Source: Planococcus lenghuensis | GTDB taxonomy: Bacteria > Bacillota > Bacilli > Bacillales_A > Planococcaceae | Direction of reading: 5' to 3' | DNA: 64,000 nt | NCBI RefSeq assembly: GCF_001999905.1 | Contig: NZ_CP019640.1 | Span: forward strand, 1,344,001 to 1,408,000 | Shown: positions 17,485-25,662 of the stretch, piece by piece | Layout of the letters: the number at the start of each line of letters is the position of its first letter | Position numbering within the stretch: the first letter of the stretch is position 1 | Made by a program: the position numbers and the translations under genes | The notes under the pieces: model-generated | What the model was told of the DNA's origin: nothing | What the model saw: only the letters and a program-made list of their open reading frames with translations | Database searches by the model: none

Positions 17485-19680
17485 GCGAGAAGATCCCCAC
17501 CTCCGGGAGCGACAAGGGCAAAGCCCAGCGAACAGGTGGGGGATGAATCGCTTTTTTGATGTTTGTAAGAACATTCAGCTACTTACCACTTCCTGCTGGC
17601 AACCGGGACGTTCGCTTGCTAAACTGGAACAAACGTTCTTACTTTGACAGGAGGGAATCGGGATGAAGAAGTGCCTGTTCAGTAACCGGATGGCAAAAAA
17701 TCGGCTGCCGGCTGAAACGGTCGGCCAGCTGACGCAGCTGCTCTGTGACTTCAACCGCCTGCAGTGCACCGCTTATCAGTCGCAAATCCGTGATCTGCGT
17801 CTGCAGGCTAACGGAGTTTCCGTTACATACACCGATTCCCTCCATATCCGGATGAAAAAGCAGTTCGGCCTGAACGATTACTATACGAACAGCGCCATCC
17901 AGAATGCGAAGGCCTTGATCTCCAGTCAGAACGAGCTGAAAAACCTGTACCGGGACCAGGCCCGCGAAAAGATCCGGAAACTCAGAAAAAAACTGAAACA
18001 AGTGCGGACGAAACGCACCCAAACGCAAACGATCAAGGATAGCCTGAGAGCGGGGAACCTGAAATTTCCGAAACAAAGCCACTGGCAACGAGAGACGGCG
18101 CACGTATCATCCGCAAGCACCGTGGGAAGGTGAAGACCGGCTCGTACAGCCAGCTTTTCTTCAACGCCTATGATTTCGAAATCCGGCACATCAATGGTCT
18201 GCTGAAGCGCTTGAAACAGCAGGCGGGCGCGCTGCAGTTCCGCCTCCGCCGGCTTGAAGAACAGCTGGCAGCACGGGAAGCGACCATTCCAAGTGCTGTC
18301 TTCGGCGGCAAAAAGCGCTTTCAATCCCGCCGCCACTGTGAGACGGCCAAACAGAAAAAACGGTGGAAAGAAGACTTCAGTTCCGCCCGAAACAAACGGA
18401 TGCGGATTTCCGGGCGGAAAGATGCCAAGCACGGTAACTTCGTTTTTCTGTACAATGAACAGTCCCACACCCTGTATTTGACACTTCCGAACCGGAAGGT
18501 GGTTGCATTCGCCGATGTCCGCTTTCCGTACGGACAGGCGCTACTGGATGAGACCATTCAGGCGCAGCGCACCTGTCCGAATAAAAAAGTGAACGGCAAG
18601 GCCATCGCCTGGGAACTGGAAGACCATGGCGGCTATTATGTGATCAAAGCCATCATTGAGATTGAGCCGAATCCGCACACAAACTATAGCCGCACGACGG
18701 GCGTCATCGGCATCGACTGCAACGTGGACTGCTTCTCTTGGTGTGACGTGTCGGCGGATGGCAATTACCTCGCAAGCGGCCACATCCGTTTTCCGATTGC
18801 CGGGAAGCGGAGCGGCCAGGTGACAAAAGCAATTGAAGCGGCGGCGATCAACGTCGTCCGCTTGGCGAAAGACGCAAACAAACCGATTGCCCTGGAAAAA
18901 CTCGATACCACGCTCAGCCGGACCGGCGACCGCTACGGCAACAAAAAAGCCAACCGCATGAAAAGCCTGTTCGCCTCAAGAAAAATGGCGGCCAGCGTGA
19001 AAGCGCGAGCGGACAAGGAAGGGGTGGCCGTGTTCGACGTCCATCCCACCTACACCTCCGTCAGCGGCAAGTTCAAGCACATGCGCCGGCTCGGCATCAG
19101 CGTCCATGAAAGCGCCGGCCTCACCATCGGCCGGCGGGCGCTCGGGTACAACGAACGGGTTCCGCGCTTCCTGCACACCTTTGTCGCCGACCGTAAGAAA
19201 ACGAACCACCACTGGGCGCAGTGGCACGACCTGAACAAAAAAATCGACCTGTTGCCGGAGAAGATCCGCCACTTGTACAACATGCACCAGCCACTGAATG
19301 GCTTGTCCCTGGACCACTTGTTGGAAATGGAACAATTGAAAATCAGAAGACTGATATAAACCAACGGAAGAACCGGAACCCCCTGAAGGGACGCCGGCCA
19401 CAAGAACAGATGACCGGTCTCCGCAGGCCGAAATTCCGGTTCTTCCCCACTGAAGCGCATCACCCGCTGTCGTGCAGCTGGTTGTTCGCGGAAACAGCCG
19501 GTTTGGCTGCGGAAGTGAACGGCCACGACGGCTTCCCGGAAGCCCGATCACGCGCAGCTGGCGATAGTGCGACCACGCCCGTTGGACGGCAGGTGGGTTC
19601 CGGAGCCGCGCGCTATAGGGCTTGCGTGTTTTGGAATCCCCCACCTCAAAAGGCGGATGCCTTTAGGTGGGGGTAGTTCA
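17485..19680 (+). mobile_element. IS200/IS605-type element without tnpA (tnpB only)
   Basis: The left end carries a large imperfect palindrome (ATCCCCACCT at 17494-17503 with AGGTGGGGGAT at 17535-17545). The right end carries the matching hairpin CCCCCACCT (19638-19646) with AGGTGGGGG (19665-19673), followed by TAGTTCA. These subterminal hairpins, rather than terminal inverted repeats, are characteristic of the IS605 superfamily. The element holds only a tnpB-like gene and a long 3' non-coding tail, so it would need TnpA in trans to move. Exact ends are estimated to a few bases. Confidence 0.8.
17663..19359 (+). pseudogene. tnpB: TnpB-family RNA-guided nuclease, frameshifted
   Basis: The ATG at 17663 behind ACAGGAGGGAATCGG opens a 136-residue stretch ending near KDSLRAGNLKFPK. 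The reading then has to shift by one base around 18070-18085 to continue as LATRDGARIIRKHRGK, and from there is open to 19359; rejoined length is about 565 residues. RuvC motifs I (GVIGIDCNVD) and II (PIALEKLDTT) are present. The usual C-terminal CxxC zinc ribbon is missing. In its place is VHPTYTSVSGKFKHMRRLG with GISVHESAGLTIGRRALG, as I recall from a zinc-less group of OrfB proteins, and the third RuvC acidic residue is not obvious. No in-phase slippery heptamer is seen, so it is called a pseudogene; a sequencing error remains possible. Confidence 0.75.
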
Positions 19681-19700
19681 ATTTGGGTGAAAATTGCTAT
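19360..19700 (+). ncRNA. Candidate omega/reRNA of the tnpB element
   Basis: The 320 bases after tnpB hold no gene but several self-complementary stretches, ending in the right-end hairpin and TTCA. In known TnpB systems the guide RNA overlaps the tnpB 3' end and the right end, and its guide is the flanking DNA just outside. Here that flank would be ATTTGGGTGAAAATTGCTAT (19681-19700). This is inference from family knowledge, not from a covariance match. Confidence 0.45.
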
Positions 19701-19737
19701 ACTGATAGAATACTGAAAAAGAACTGGGGGAACGGCC

Positions 19738-20214
19738 ATGCGCGCTGCCTATATTAATGATTTTGAACAATGGAAAGAAGAGTTCCGGTTTGCCGTGCCA
19801 GTGACGGTCCGGTTTTCTGATACGGATATGTTCGGCCATTTGAATAATACTGTACCGTTTACATATTTTGAATATGCCCGCATCGAATATTTCAAGGAAC
19901 TGGGCCTTATGCAGCAATGGCTCGATGGAAATGGCGATAAAATCATCGTCGTTGCTGATCTGCAATGTGATTATGCCAAGCAAGTCTTTTTTGATGAAGA
20001 GCTGGCGATCCATGTGAAAGCGGGGAAGATGGGGACTTCATCAGTTGATCTCCATTATTGGGGAACGAATGCCCAAGGCGAGACATGCTTGACGGGGCGG
20101 GGAACCATCGTGCAGATTTCAAAAGCGACCGGGAAGAGTGCTGCCTGGGAGGAGAACGAAAAAGCCTTGTTTGATTCAGTGACAGGGACATCGGTGAGAG
20201 CAGCACAGCAGTAA
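19738..20214 (+). CDS. ysmA: Acyl-CoA thioesterase, hot-dog fold (YsmA-like)
   Basis: 158 residues from the ATG at 19738 behind CTGGGGGAACGGCC. The 4HBT hot-dog signature is VRFSDTDMFGHLNNTVPFTY (about 23-42), including the catalytic aspartate region. The family hydrolyses acyl-CoA or acyl-ACP thioesters. It follows sdhCAB as ysmA does in B. subtilis, apart from the inserted IS element. A TATACT -10-like box (19698-19703) sits about 18 bases beyond the IS right end, so its promoter abuts the element. Confidence 0.85.
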   Translation: MRAAYINDFEQWKEEFRFAVPVTVRFSDTDMFGHLNNTVPFTYFEYARIEYFKELGLMQQWLDGNGDKIIVVADLQCDYAKQVFFDEELAIHVKAGKMGTSSVDLHYWGTNAQGETCLTGRGTIVQISKATGKSAAWEENEKALFDSVTGTSVRAAQQ

Positions 20215-20285
20215 GGATTGCGAAAAGTGCGGAAAACCGTCACTATAGAAAGTAAGGATTAGCACTGGAGGAGTGAGCGAAGGTA

Positions 20286-20735
20286 ATGAATAAGGAAAAA
20301 CAGGCAATTCATAATGAAGAACGTGTGGCGTTCGTGGAAAAAGAACTCCGCTATATTTCCGGCATTATTAAGCAGAAAGGCCGGGAATTGCTGAATTCAT
20401 ATACAATCACACCACCGCAATTCGTTGCGCTGCAATGGCTGTTCGAGCACGGGGACATGACAATCGGCGATTTGTCGAACAAAATGTTCCTGGCATTCAG
20501 CACCACGACGGATCTTGTGGACCGGATGGAAAAAAATGAACTTGTGCTCCGGGTCCGGGATGAACAGGACCGGCGCGTTGTGCGGATTCACCTGCTCAAA
20601 GAAGGCGAACGGATCATTGAAGAAGTCATCAAGAAACGACAGCATTACCTGCAGGATGTCCTGACCGATTTTTCACCGGATGAAGTGAAACAGCTGTCGA
20701 CCCTGCTTGAAAAACTGCACCGGGAAATGAAATAA
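20286..20735 (+). CDS. ysmB: MarR-family transcriptional regulator (YsmB-like)
   Basis: 149 residues from the ATG at 20286 behind CTGGAGGAGTGAGCGAAGGTA. The winged helix covers about residues 35-100 (MTIGDLSNKMFLAFSTTTDL as recognition region, DEQDRRVVRIHLL as the wing). Target genes are unknown. It lies directly before racE as in B. subtilis. The gerE gene that separates ysmA and ysmB in B. subtilis is absent. Confidence 0.85.
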   Translation: MNKEKQAIHNEERVAFVEKELRYISGIIKQKGRELLNSYTITPPQFVALQWLFEHGDMTIGDLSNKMFLAFSTTTDLVDRMEKNELVLRVRDEQDRRVVRIHLLKEGERIIEEVIKKRQHYLQDVLTDFSPDEVKQLSTLLEKLHREMK

Positions 20736-20752
20736 GGATAGAGGCGAACAGA

Positions 20753-21550
20753 GTGAATGCACCTATAGGGGTCATGGACTCCGGTGTCGGAGGCCTGACT
20801 GTGGCAAAAGAAATTATCCGGCTGCTTCCGGCTGAACAAGTGGTGTATATTGGAGATAATGCCCGCTGTCCATACGGGCCGCGGCCATTCCATGAAGTGC
20901 GGAAGTATACGTGGCAGCTGGCGGAAAAACTTATGCAACAAGGCGTGAAAATGATCGTGATTGCCTGCAATACGGCGACTGCCGCTGCATTGAAATCCCT
21001 GCAGAAGCATTTGCCGATTCCGGTAATCGGTGTTATTTTTCCGGGAGCGCGTGCGGCGATCAAAGCATCGGCCACAAAAAAAATCGTCGTGCTTGGCACG
21101 AATGGAACGATTGAAAGCGGAGCGTACGAACATGCGATCAAATCGCTGCAATCTGCTTCAGTCATTATTCCGCTCGCTTGTCCGAAGTTTGTCCCGCTTG
21201 TTGAGAGCCGGGAGCATGAAGGCGAATTTGCGCGGAGAATGGTAACGGAAACACTGGCGCCGATCAAGCAGCTGTCGTTTGATACGGCGATTCTTGGCTG
21301 CACGCATTATCCGCTGTTGCAGCCGTTTATTGAAAAGGAGCTCGGGGAACGGGTGACGGTTCTATCATCCGCTGCGGAGACCGCCCGGGATGCCAAGAAG
21401 TACTTGGAGCATGAGGGCACACTCGCGGACAGGACCGAACCACCGAAGCATATTTTCTATACGACCGGCTCCGTGCCGATTTTCAGGGAAACTGTGAGCG
21501 ACTGGCTGCAATTGGATGAACCGGATGTCAGGACTATCCGTTTTATTTAA
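20753..21550 (+). CDS. racE: Glutamate racemase
   Basis: 265 residues from GTG at 20753 behind AAGGATAGAGGCG. Catalytic cysteines lie in IACNTATAA (about 71) and LGCTHYPLL (about 184), with the N-terminal MDSGVGGLTVAKE. It makes D-glutamate for peptidoglycan. It lies 17 bases after the MarR gene and ends in a terminator. Confidence 0.95.
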   Translation: MNAPIGVMDSGVGGLTVAKEIIRLLPAEQVVYIGDNARCPYGPRPFHEVRKYTWQLAEKLMQQGVKMIVIACNTATAAALKSLQKHLPIPVIGVIFPGARAAIKASATKKIVVLGTNGTIESGAYEHAIKSLQSASVIIPLACPKFVPLVESREHEGEFARRMVTETLAPIKQLSFDTAILGCTHYPLLQPFIEKELGERVTVLSSAAETARDAKKYLEHEGTLADRTEPPKHIFYTTGSVPIFRETVSDWLQLDEPDVRTIRFI

Positions 21551-21577
21551 AAACCGCCTTGTGCGGTTTTTTGTTTT
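21549..21577 (+). terminator. Rho-independent terminator after racE
   Basis: AAAACCGCCTTGTGCGGTTTT followed by TTGTTTT. Confidence 0.85.
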
Positions 21578-21734
21578 GGGTAAAAGTGTTTCTTCGTCGG
21601 AGTTTGTATTTGATGAAAAGAAATCGCTTCAAGCGGACGCTTTCCGCTAAAATCAAACGATACACCGTGCCGGCTTTTGTTCGATGCGCTGCGTTTATGG
21701 TACGATAAATGCGGAGCAATGGAGGAGGATTTAC

Positions 21735-22484
21735 ATGGCAAGACATGATGGAAGAGAAGCGACTGAATTACGGAATATACAGATTGAAAAGGATTATTTG
21801 ATTCATCCGGAAGGCTCGGTGCTTATTACGGTGGGGCAGACGAAAGTGATCTGCACGGCGACGATAGAAGCAAAAGTGCCGCATTTTTTGCGCGGACAGG
21901 GCAAAGGCTGGGTGACAGCTGAGTACTCGATGCTGCCACGAGCGACAAATCAGCGAACGCAGCGTGAAGCTTCCCGCGGTAAAATCGGCGGACGCACAAT
22001 GGAAATTCAGCGCCTGATCGGCCGGGCGTTGCGTGCCGTCATCGACCTAGAAAAACTCGGTGAACGGACTATTTGGGTGGATTGTGATGTCATTCAGGCA
22101 GACGGCGGAACCCGGACCGCTTCGATTACCGGTGCATTCGTTGCGTTGTCTCTCGCGTGCGCAAAACTGGATCTGCCGGTATTTCCAGTGACGGATTATT
22201 TGGCAGCAACGAGCGTCGGTGTATTGGAAGAAGCTGGTGCGGTGTTGGATCTGGACTACAGTGAAGATTCCAAAGCGGAAGTCGACATGAACCTTGTCAT
22301 GACCGGGGCAGGCCAATTCGTTGAAATCCAAGGGACCGGCGAAGAAGCGACATTTTCCCGTGCGCAGCTGAACGAATTGCTGGACCTCGGTGAAGCGGGC
22401 ATCCAGCGACTGGTTGCCGTGCAGAAAGAAGTGCTCGGTGACATCAGCAGCCGAATCGGAGAAAAGGCGGGAACTATCCAATGA
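21735..22484 (+). CDS. rph: Ribonuclease PH
   Basis: 249 residues from the ATG at 21735 behind ATGGAGGAGGATTTAC; an upstream in-frame ATG at 21684 has no such site. RNase PH landmarks include [16 protein letters not shown] (about 60) and [20 protein letters not shown] (about 114-133). It trims tRNA 3' ends by phosphorolysis. Its ATGA overlap with rdgB indicates coupling. gerM, found upstream of rph in B. subtilis, is missing. Confidence 0.96.
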   Translation: MARHDGREATELRNIQIEKDYLIHPEGSVLITVGQTKVICTATIEAKVPHFLRGQGKGWVTAEYSMLPRATNQRTQREASRGKIGGRTMEIQRLIGRALRAVIDLEKLGERTIWVDCDVIQADGGTRTASITGAFVALSLACAKLDLPVFPVTDYLAATSVGVLEEAGAVLDLDYSEDSKAEVDMNLVMTGAGQFVEIQGTGEEATFSRAQLNELLDLGEAGIQRLVAVQKEVLGDISSRIGEKAGTIQ

Positions 22485-23077
22485 AACAAATCATTATCGC
22501 AACGAATAATAAAGGGAAAGCAAAGGATTTTGAAGCGCTCCTCAATCCATTGGGTTATGAAGTGCTGACTTTGCAGGATATTGAAGAAGAGATCGATGTG
22601 GAAGAGACCGGTACGACATTCGAGGAGAACGCTATCCTGAAAGCGGAAGAAACAGCGAAAATCCTGAATAAACCGGTGATTTCCGATGACAGCGGACTTG
22701 AGATCGATGCGCTGAACGGGGAACCGGGCATCTACTCGGCCCGTTATGCAGGCGGCGAGAAAAGTGATAGCGCCAATATCGATAAAGTGCTGTCAAAGCT
22801 TGAAGGCGTACCGGAAGAACAGCGTACGGCCCGCTTCCGCTGTGTGCTGGCAATTGCAGCACCGGGTGAGCAGACAGAGACATTCTCGGGTTCTTGCGAG
22901 GGACGGATTCTAAACGGACGCCGGGGAGAACATGGTTTTGGGTATGATCCGATCTTTTACGTGCCGGAACTTGATAAGGCCATGGCGGAACTCGCGCCGG
23001 AGCAGAAAGCGAAGATCTCTCATCGCGGAAACGCCCTGCGTGAGCTGAAGGCAGCAATGCCATCGTGGCTGAGCTAA
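22481..23077 (+). CDS. rdgB: XTP/dITP diphosphatase
   Basis: 198 residues from the ATG at 22481, overlapping the rph stop. Family motifs are the N-terminal [36 protein letters not shown] (about 67-86) and [13 protein letters not shown] (about 148). It hydrolyses non-canonical purine triphosphates. The usual downstream neighbour ysnB is not present; a tRNA and the variable region follow. Confidence 0.95.
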   Translation: MKQIIIATNNKGKAKDFEALLNPLGYEVLTLQDIEEEIDVEETGTTFEENAILKAEETAKILNKPVISDDSGLEIDALNGEPGIYSARYAGGEKSDSANIDKVLSKLEGVPEEQRTARFRCVLAIAAPGEQTETFSGSCEGRILNGRRGEHGFGYDPIFYVPELDKAMAELAPEQKAKISHRGNALRELKAAMPSWLS

Positions 23078-23107
23078 GGCTAATTTCATGTTTTATTTAA
23101 AATGGCA

Positions 23108-23136
23108 TTGACTTTTGTGTCCGGAGTTTCTATAAT
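23108..23136 (+). promoter_or_regulatory. tRNA-Arg promoter
   Basis: TTGACT (23108-23113), exact 17-base spacer and TATAAT (23131-23136), 32 bases before the tRNA 5' end. Confidence 0.8.
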
Positions 23137-23167
23137 TAAACTTGTCGTTCGATTATGAAGGACACGA

Positions 23168-23536
23168 GTCCCAGTAGCTCAGCTGGATAGAGCAACGGCC
23201 TTCAAGAATAGGAGCCTCCGTAGGGAAACGAGAACCTGCAGAGTGCACGGCACTATATCGGTGAAACCTTAACAGATCATGCTGATGGCAATACCGAGGA
23301 AACTTACGATCTCATACGTATGAGATTCAGGTGTTTTAAAGGCTCAAGTTCACTTGAGGGTAGAAACGCTAAAACATAATCAGGCGACTGATTATCGTGA
23401 GGTTCCGTAGAGACTACACGTGCCGCACCTGAAATGGTGAAGATATAGTCCAGACTTGCAAACAACACCTGTTGGTGGCGAAAGCCATAGCGGTAAGCTA
23501 AGCCGTCGGTCGGGAGTTCGAATCTCTCCTGGGATG
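23168..23536 (+). tRNA. tRNA-Arg(UCU) interrupted by a group I intron
   Basis: 5' exon 23168-23202: acceptor GTCCCAG, D-arm GCTC..GAGC, anticodon stem ACGGC and loop start CTT. 3' exon 23498-23536: CTAA, stem GCCGT, variable CGGTC, T-arm GGGAG-TTCGAAT-CTCTC, acceptor CTGGGAT and discriminator G. Joined, the anticodon loop is CTTCTAA, giving anticodon UCU (Arg, AGA/AGG codons). CCA is not encoded. All stems pair (one G-U at position 1-72). The 295-base insert sits between anticodon bases 34 and 35. The exons resemble the Bacillus tRNA-Arg(UCU). Confidence 0.92.
23203..23497 (+). ncRNA. Group I self-splicing intron, ORF-less (295 nt)
   Basis: P1 pairs exon CUU plus intron C1 with GGAG at 23211-23214, leaving the canonical U-G pair at the 5' splice site (U23202 with G23212). 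The last intron base is G (23497). P3 is CGGCAC (23248-23253) with GTGCCG (23420-23425). P7 is GACTA (23412-23416) with TAGTC (23446-23450). P8 is CACC/GGTG (23426-23429, 23436-23439). AGATATAGTCC at 23441-23451 is the classic 3' core signature. Peripheral hairpins include ATAATCAG-GCGA-CTGATTAT with a GNRA loop. No homing endonuclease is encoded. Confidence 0.9.
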
Positions 23537-23580
23537 TTAGAAGACATATTGAGCTGTTTTCATCAGTTCATACACAAAAA

Positions 23581-23626
23581 AGAGCCTTAAAACGTTTGCG
23601 TTACGACGTTTCAAGGTTCTTTTTCT
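23581..23626 (+). terminator. Rho-independent terminator after tRNA-Arg
   Basis: AGAGCCTTAAAACGT and ACGTTTCAAGGTTCT arms with TTTTTCTTT tail. Confidence 0.82.
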
Positions 23627-23741
23627 TTATTCCTGTTTTTATGGTGCGGGAGATTAACTATATTGTAACCTTTTGATAAAAATAAAGGGTTTCCTTCTCT
23701 TTTATAGAAGTAATCGGAGTAGAAGGGGAGTGAGGATAACG

Positions 23742-24731
23742 ATGAAAGTAGCTTTTATTTCAATTTTATCCAACCTGGAAATACGGACGGAAATTAACAG
23801 TAACAGCTATGCCGGCATGGAGCTAATAAAGGCGGGAGCCAATATACGAGGTTACCAGGATCGGCAATTCATGAATTCGATCGGAACGTTCACTTTCAGA
23901 GGATTTATGAACAAGCCCTGTCTTTATATGAATGAAGAAATGGCTCCGGAAGGAAGCAGGCTGTCCCAAATGACTGAAGGAATGATAAGAGTCCGCGGTG
24001 TGGTGGAATATATTTTACTTTCTCTTTGGTTGGTTAAGGATAACGCGGTCAATGCGGATCTTATAGTCAGCAGATCAGAGGATGGCCACATCATAGAAAA
24101 CAAAGCAAAAACCACACTTTCAACAAGTGATGGAGAATTCGGAAGCACCCAGTTTTCCGAGCAGGAGTTAAAAGATTCGCAGCGGTGGTTTTCTTTGCTT
24201 GGAGAAACTGCTTTTGGCAATGGTGTCGAAAAGCGGGGAATGCCGGGGGAAACAACTGCTTTTTTTCATTATATAGAATCGGATAAATTATCTCCCTATC
24301 ACAGAGCCGATAGGTTTCAGCGCATGCTGCGATTTATTGCGCTGGCGCGTTCACAGTCGTCCTTATTTGCGAAGATTACCTTTTATATTTCAGCTTTAGA
24401 GGCAGCGCTGTCTACATCGTCTTCGGAATCGGACGTTCAAGTAACAGATAGCGCTTCCAGGGTTTTAGGGAATGATTCTGACGAACGGCTCCAACTCACC
24501 AGGATCATATCGACTGCTTATGCTTTCAGATCCACTTACATTCATGGCTCCGTACACGATCAGGAAAACTTCAAGAACAAAATGGTACCCTTCGAAAGTG
24601 CTGCAGAACTTGCTGATGGAATGGACAGTATTCTGAGAAAGATGACGAAAGATTTTCTGACGGAGTTAAACCATGTGCCGGCTTTGCCAGAAGAAGAATT
24701 CAGTGTATGGATTAAAGGATTTCCTGGATGA
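23742..24731 (+). CDS. Apea-like HEPN domain protein (unknown function)
   Basis: 329 residues from the ATG at 23742 behind AAGGGGAGTGAGGATAACG; a longer frame from 23673 has no ribosome binding site. The N-terminal two thirds are not recognised. The C-terminal part (about 195-310) has the pattern RFQRMLRFIALARSQSSL, YISALEAALSTSSSE and AYAFRSTYIHGSVHD. The RSTYIH segment fits the R-x4-H motif of HEPN ribonucleases, and the layout resembles Apea-like HEPN domains. No toxin or antitoxin partner is adjacent. Base composition is more AT-rich than the flanking core genes, and it sits next to a tRNA, so acquisition is plausible. A defence role is only inference. Confidence 0.6.
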   Translation: MKVAFISILSNLEIRTEINSNSYAGMELIKAGANIRGYQDRQFMNSIGTFTFRGFMNKPCLYMNEEMAPEGSRLSQMTEGMIRVRGVVEYILLSLWLVKDNAVNADLIVSRSEDGHIIENKAKTTLSTSDGEFGSTQFSEQELKDSQRWFSLLGETAFGNGVEKRGMPGETTAFFHYIESDKLSPYHRADRFQRMLRFIALARSQSSLFAKITFYISALEAALSTSSSESDVQVTDSASRVLGNDSDERLQLTRIISTAYAFRSTYIHGSVHDQENFKNKMVPFESAAELADGMDSILRKMTKDFLTELNHVPALPEEEFSVWIKGFPG

Positions 24732-24749
24732 GCAGAGGAAGATAGAGGA

Positions 24750-24777
24750 AAAGGCAGCCTATGAGCTGCCTTTTTTC
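24750..24777. terminator. Bidirectional terminator between HEPN gene and DUF6241 gene
   Basis: AAGGCAGC-CTAT-GAGCTGCCTT with a T tail on the plus strand and A-rich flank (T on the minus strand) on the other side. Confidence 0.85.
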
Positions 24778-25276
24778 AATCACTGAAGTTTTCTTCGGCA
24801 AACTGTTTCTTCTCTTCCTCGCTCAGTAATCCGGTTGCTTTCCCGACTGTCCCGCCTTGAAGCTTCCAAACGAAGTTATGAACCGATACGGCATTGCTGA
24901 AATTCCCTTCCCGCCATTGTTCCAATACGCCTATATAATAGGCGCTATGCTCATACTCGTTTCGGTTGGCCTGCACGATGGTCAGCAAGTTTTCAATGTT
25001 CTGCGGGTTGCTTTCAACACTTCCCCATTTTTCGCTGGCTATGACATGTTGGTGTGTCATTTGGTGGAGGTAGGTTTGCACTTCGGATTCTTCCATGCTT
25101 ACTTCCACGTCATTTTCACGAACTTCCCCTTTGTGTTGCTCTCGTTCATTGATTTCTTCAGCAGTCTGGGCTAATTCGTCTGGACTAGCCAAGTCTTGTT
25201 TGATGTAATAATACCCGCCGACTGCGAGCGCTGCAATCAGTCCCAAAACGATTACTACATGTTTAAAGGTCTTCAT
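24776..25276 (-). CDS. DUF6241 domain membrane-anchored protein
   Basis: 166 residues from the ATG at 25276 (complement) behind GGAGGTACAAGAA; a longer frame to 25315 is not needed. One N-terminal transmembrane or signal-anchor helix (VVIVLGLIAALAVGGYYYI) is followed by an acidic linker. A conserved-looking extracytoplasmic domain has LHQMTHQHVIASEKWG, EQWREGNFSNAVSVHNFVW and LQGGTVGKATGLLSEEE. I recall this pattern from the Bacillales DUF6241 family, which has no known function. Confidence 0.7.
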   Translation of the reverse strand: MKTFKHVVIVLGLIAALAVGGYYYIKQDLASPDELAQTAEEINEREQHKGEVRENDVEVSMEESEVQTYLHQMTHQHVIASEKWGSVESNPQNIENLLTIVQANRNEYEHSAYYIGVLEQWREGNFSNAVSVHNFVWKLQGGTVGKATGLLSEEEKKQFAEENFSD

Positions 25277-25605
25277 TTCTTGTACCTCCAAATGGTTATG
25301 TTGTTGCCAAGTCATCCAGCCATGCGTTGCAATGGAAAGTGAAAATAAAAAAAGTTATCCATACTTTCCTTTGATAATTAACCGATCAGCTGCTGAATGG
25401 AAAATTTCAATTTAAACAAGTTACCCGAAATTTCCATTCCAACTTACTGGACTTTAGACTCATTACATTTCTGTATTTTACCATACTTAAGATCTTAAGT
25501 TGTACAGCAACTCTTATTTGTATGAGAAAATGAGTTTTATGAACGTCTATGAAGGACTAATGACAATGAAATCATCCGCTGACCGGAGCAGCCGCCGGAT
25601 TCCAC
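25277..25605. other. Intergenic region, no gene seen
   Basis: AT-rich sequence upstream of the reverse-strand DUF6241 gene. It should hold that gene's promoter, but no clear -35/-10 pair is convincing. A short open frame at 25500-25712 runs through the terminator and into the end of the SDR gene and lacks a ribosome binding site. Confidence 0.5.
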
Positions 25606-25660
25606 ATAAAAAATGCTCAAAATATCTCAGGAAGAGACATTTTGAGCAGTTCTTTTTTTC
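25606..25660. terminator. Terminator downstream of the SDR gene
   Basis: TGCTCAAAAT (25614-25623) and ATTTTGAGCA (25639-25648) pair, with A-run on the left and TTTTTTT on the right, so it can act in both directions. It terminates the reverse-strand SDR gene. Confidence 0.85.
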
Positions 25661-25662
25661 GG

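Noticed and set aside
18043-18135. Programmed ribosomal frameshift in tnpB
   Set aside because: No in-phase X-XXY-YYZ slippery heptamer or clear stimulatory structure was seen in the overlap, so simple mutation or sequencing error is preferred.
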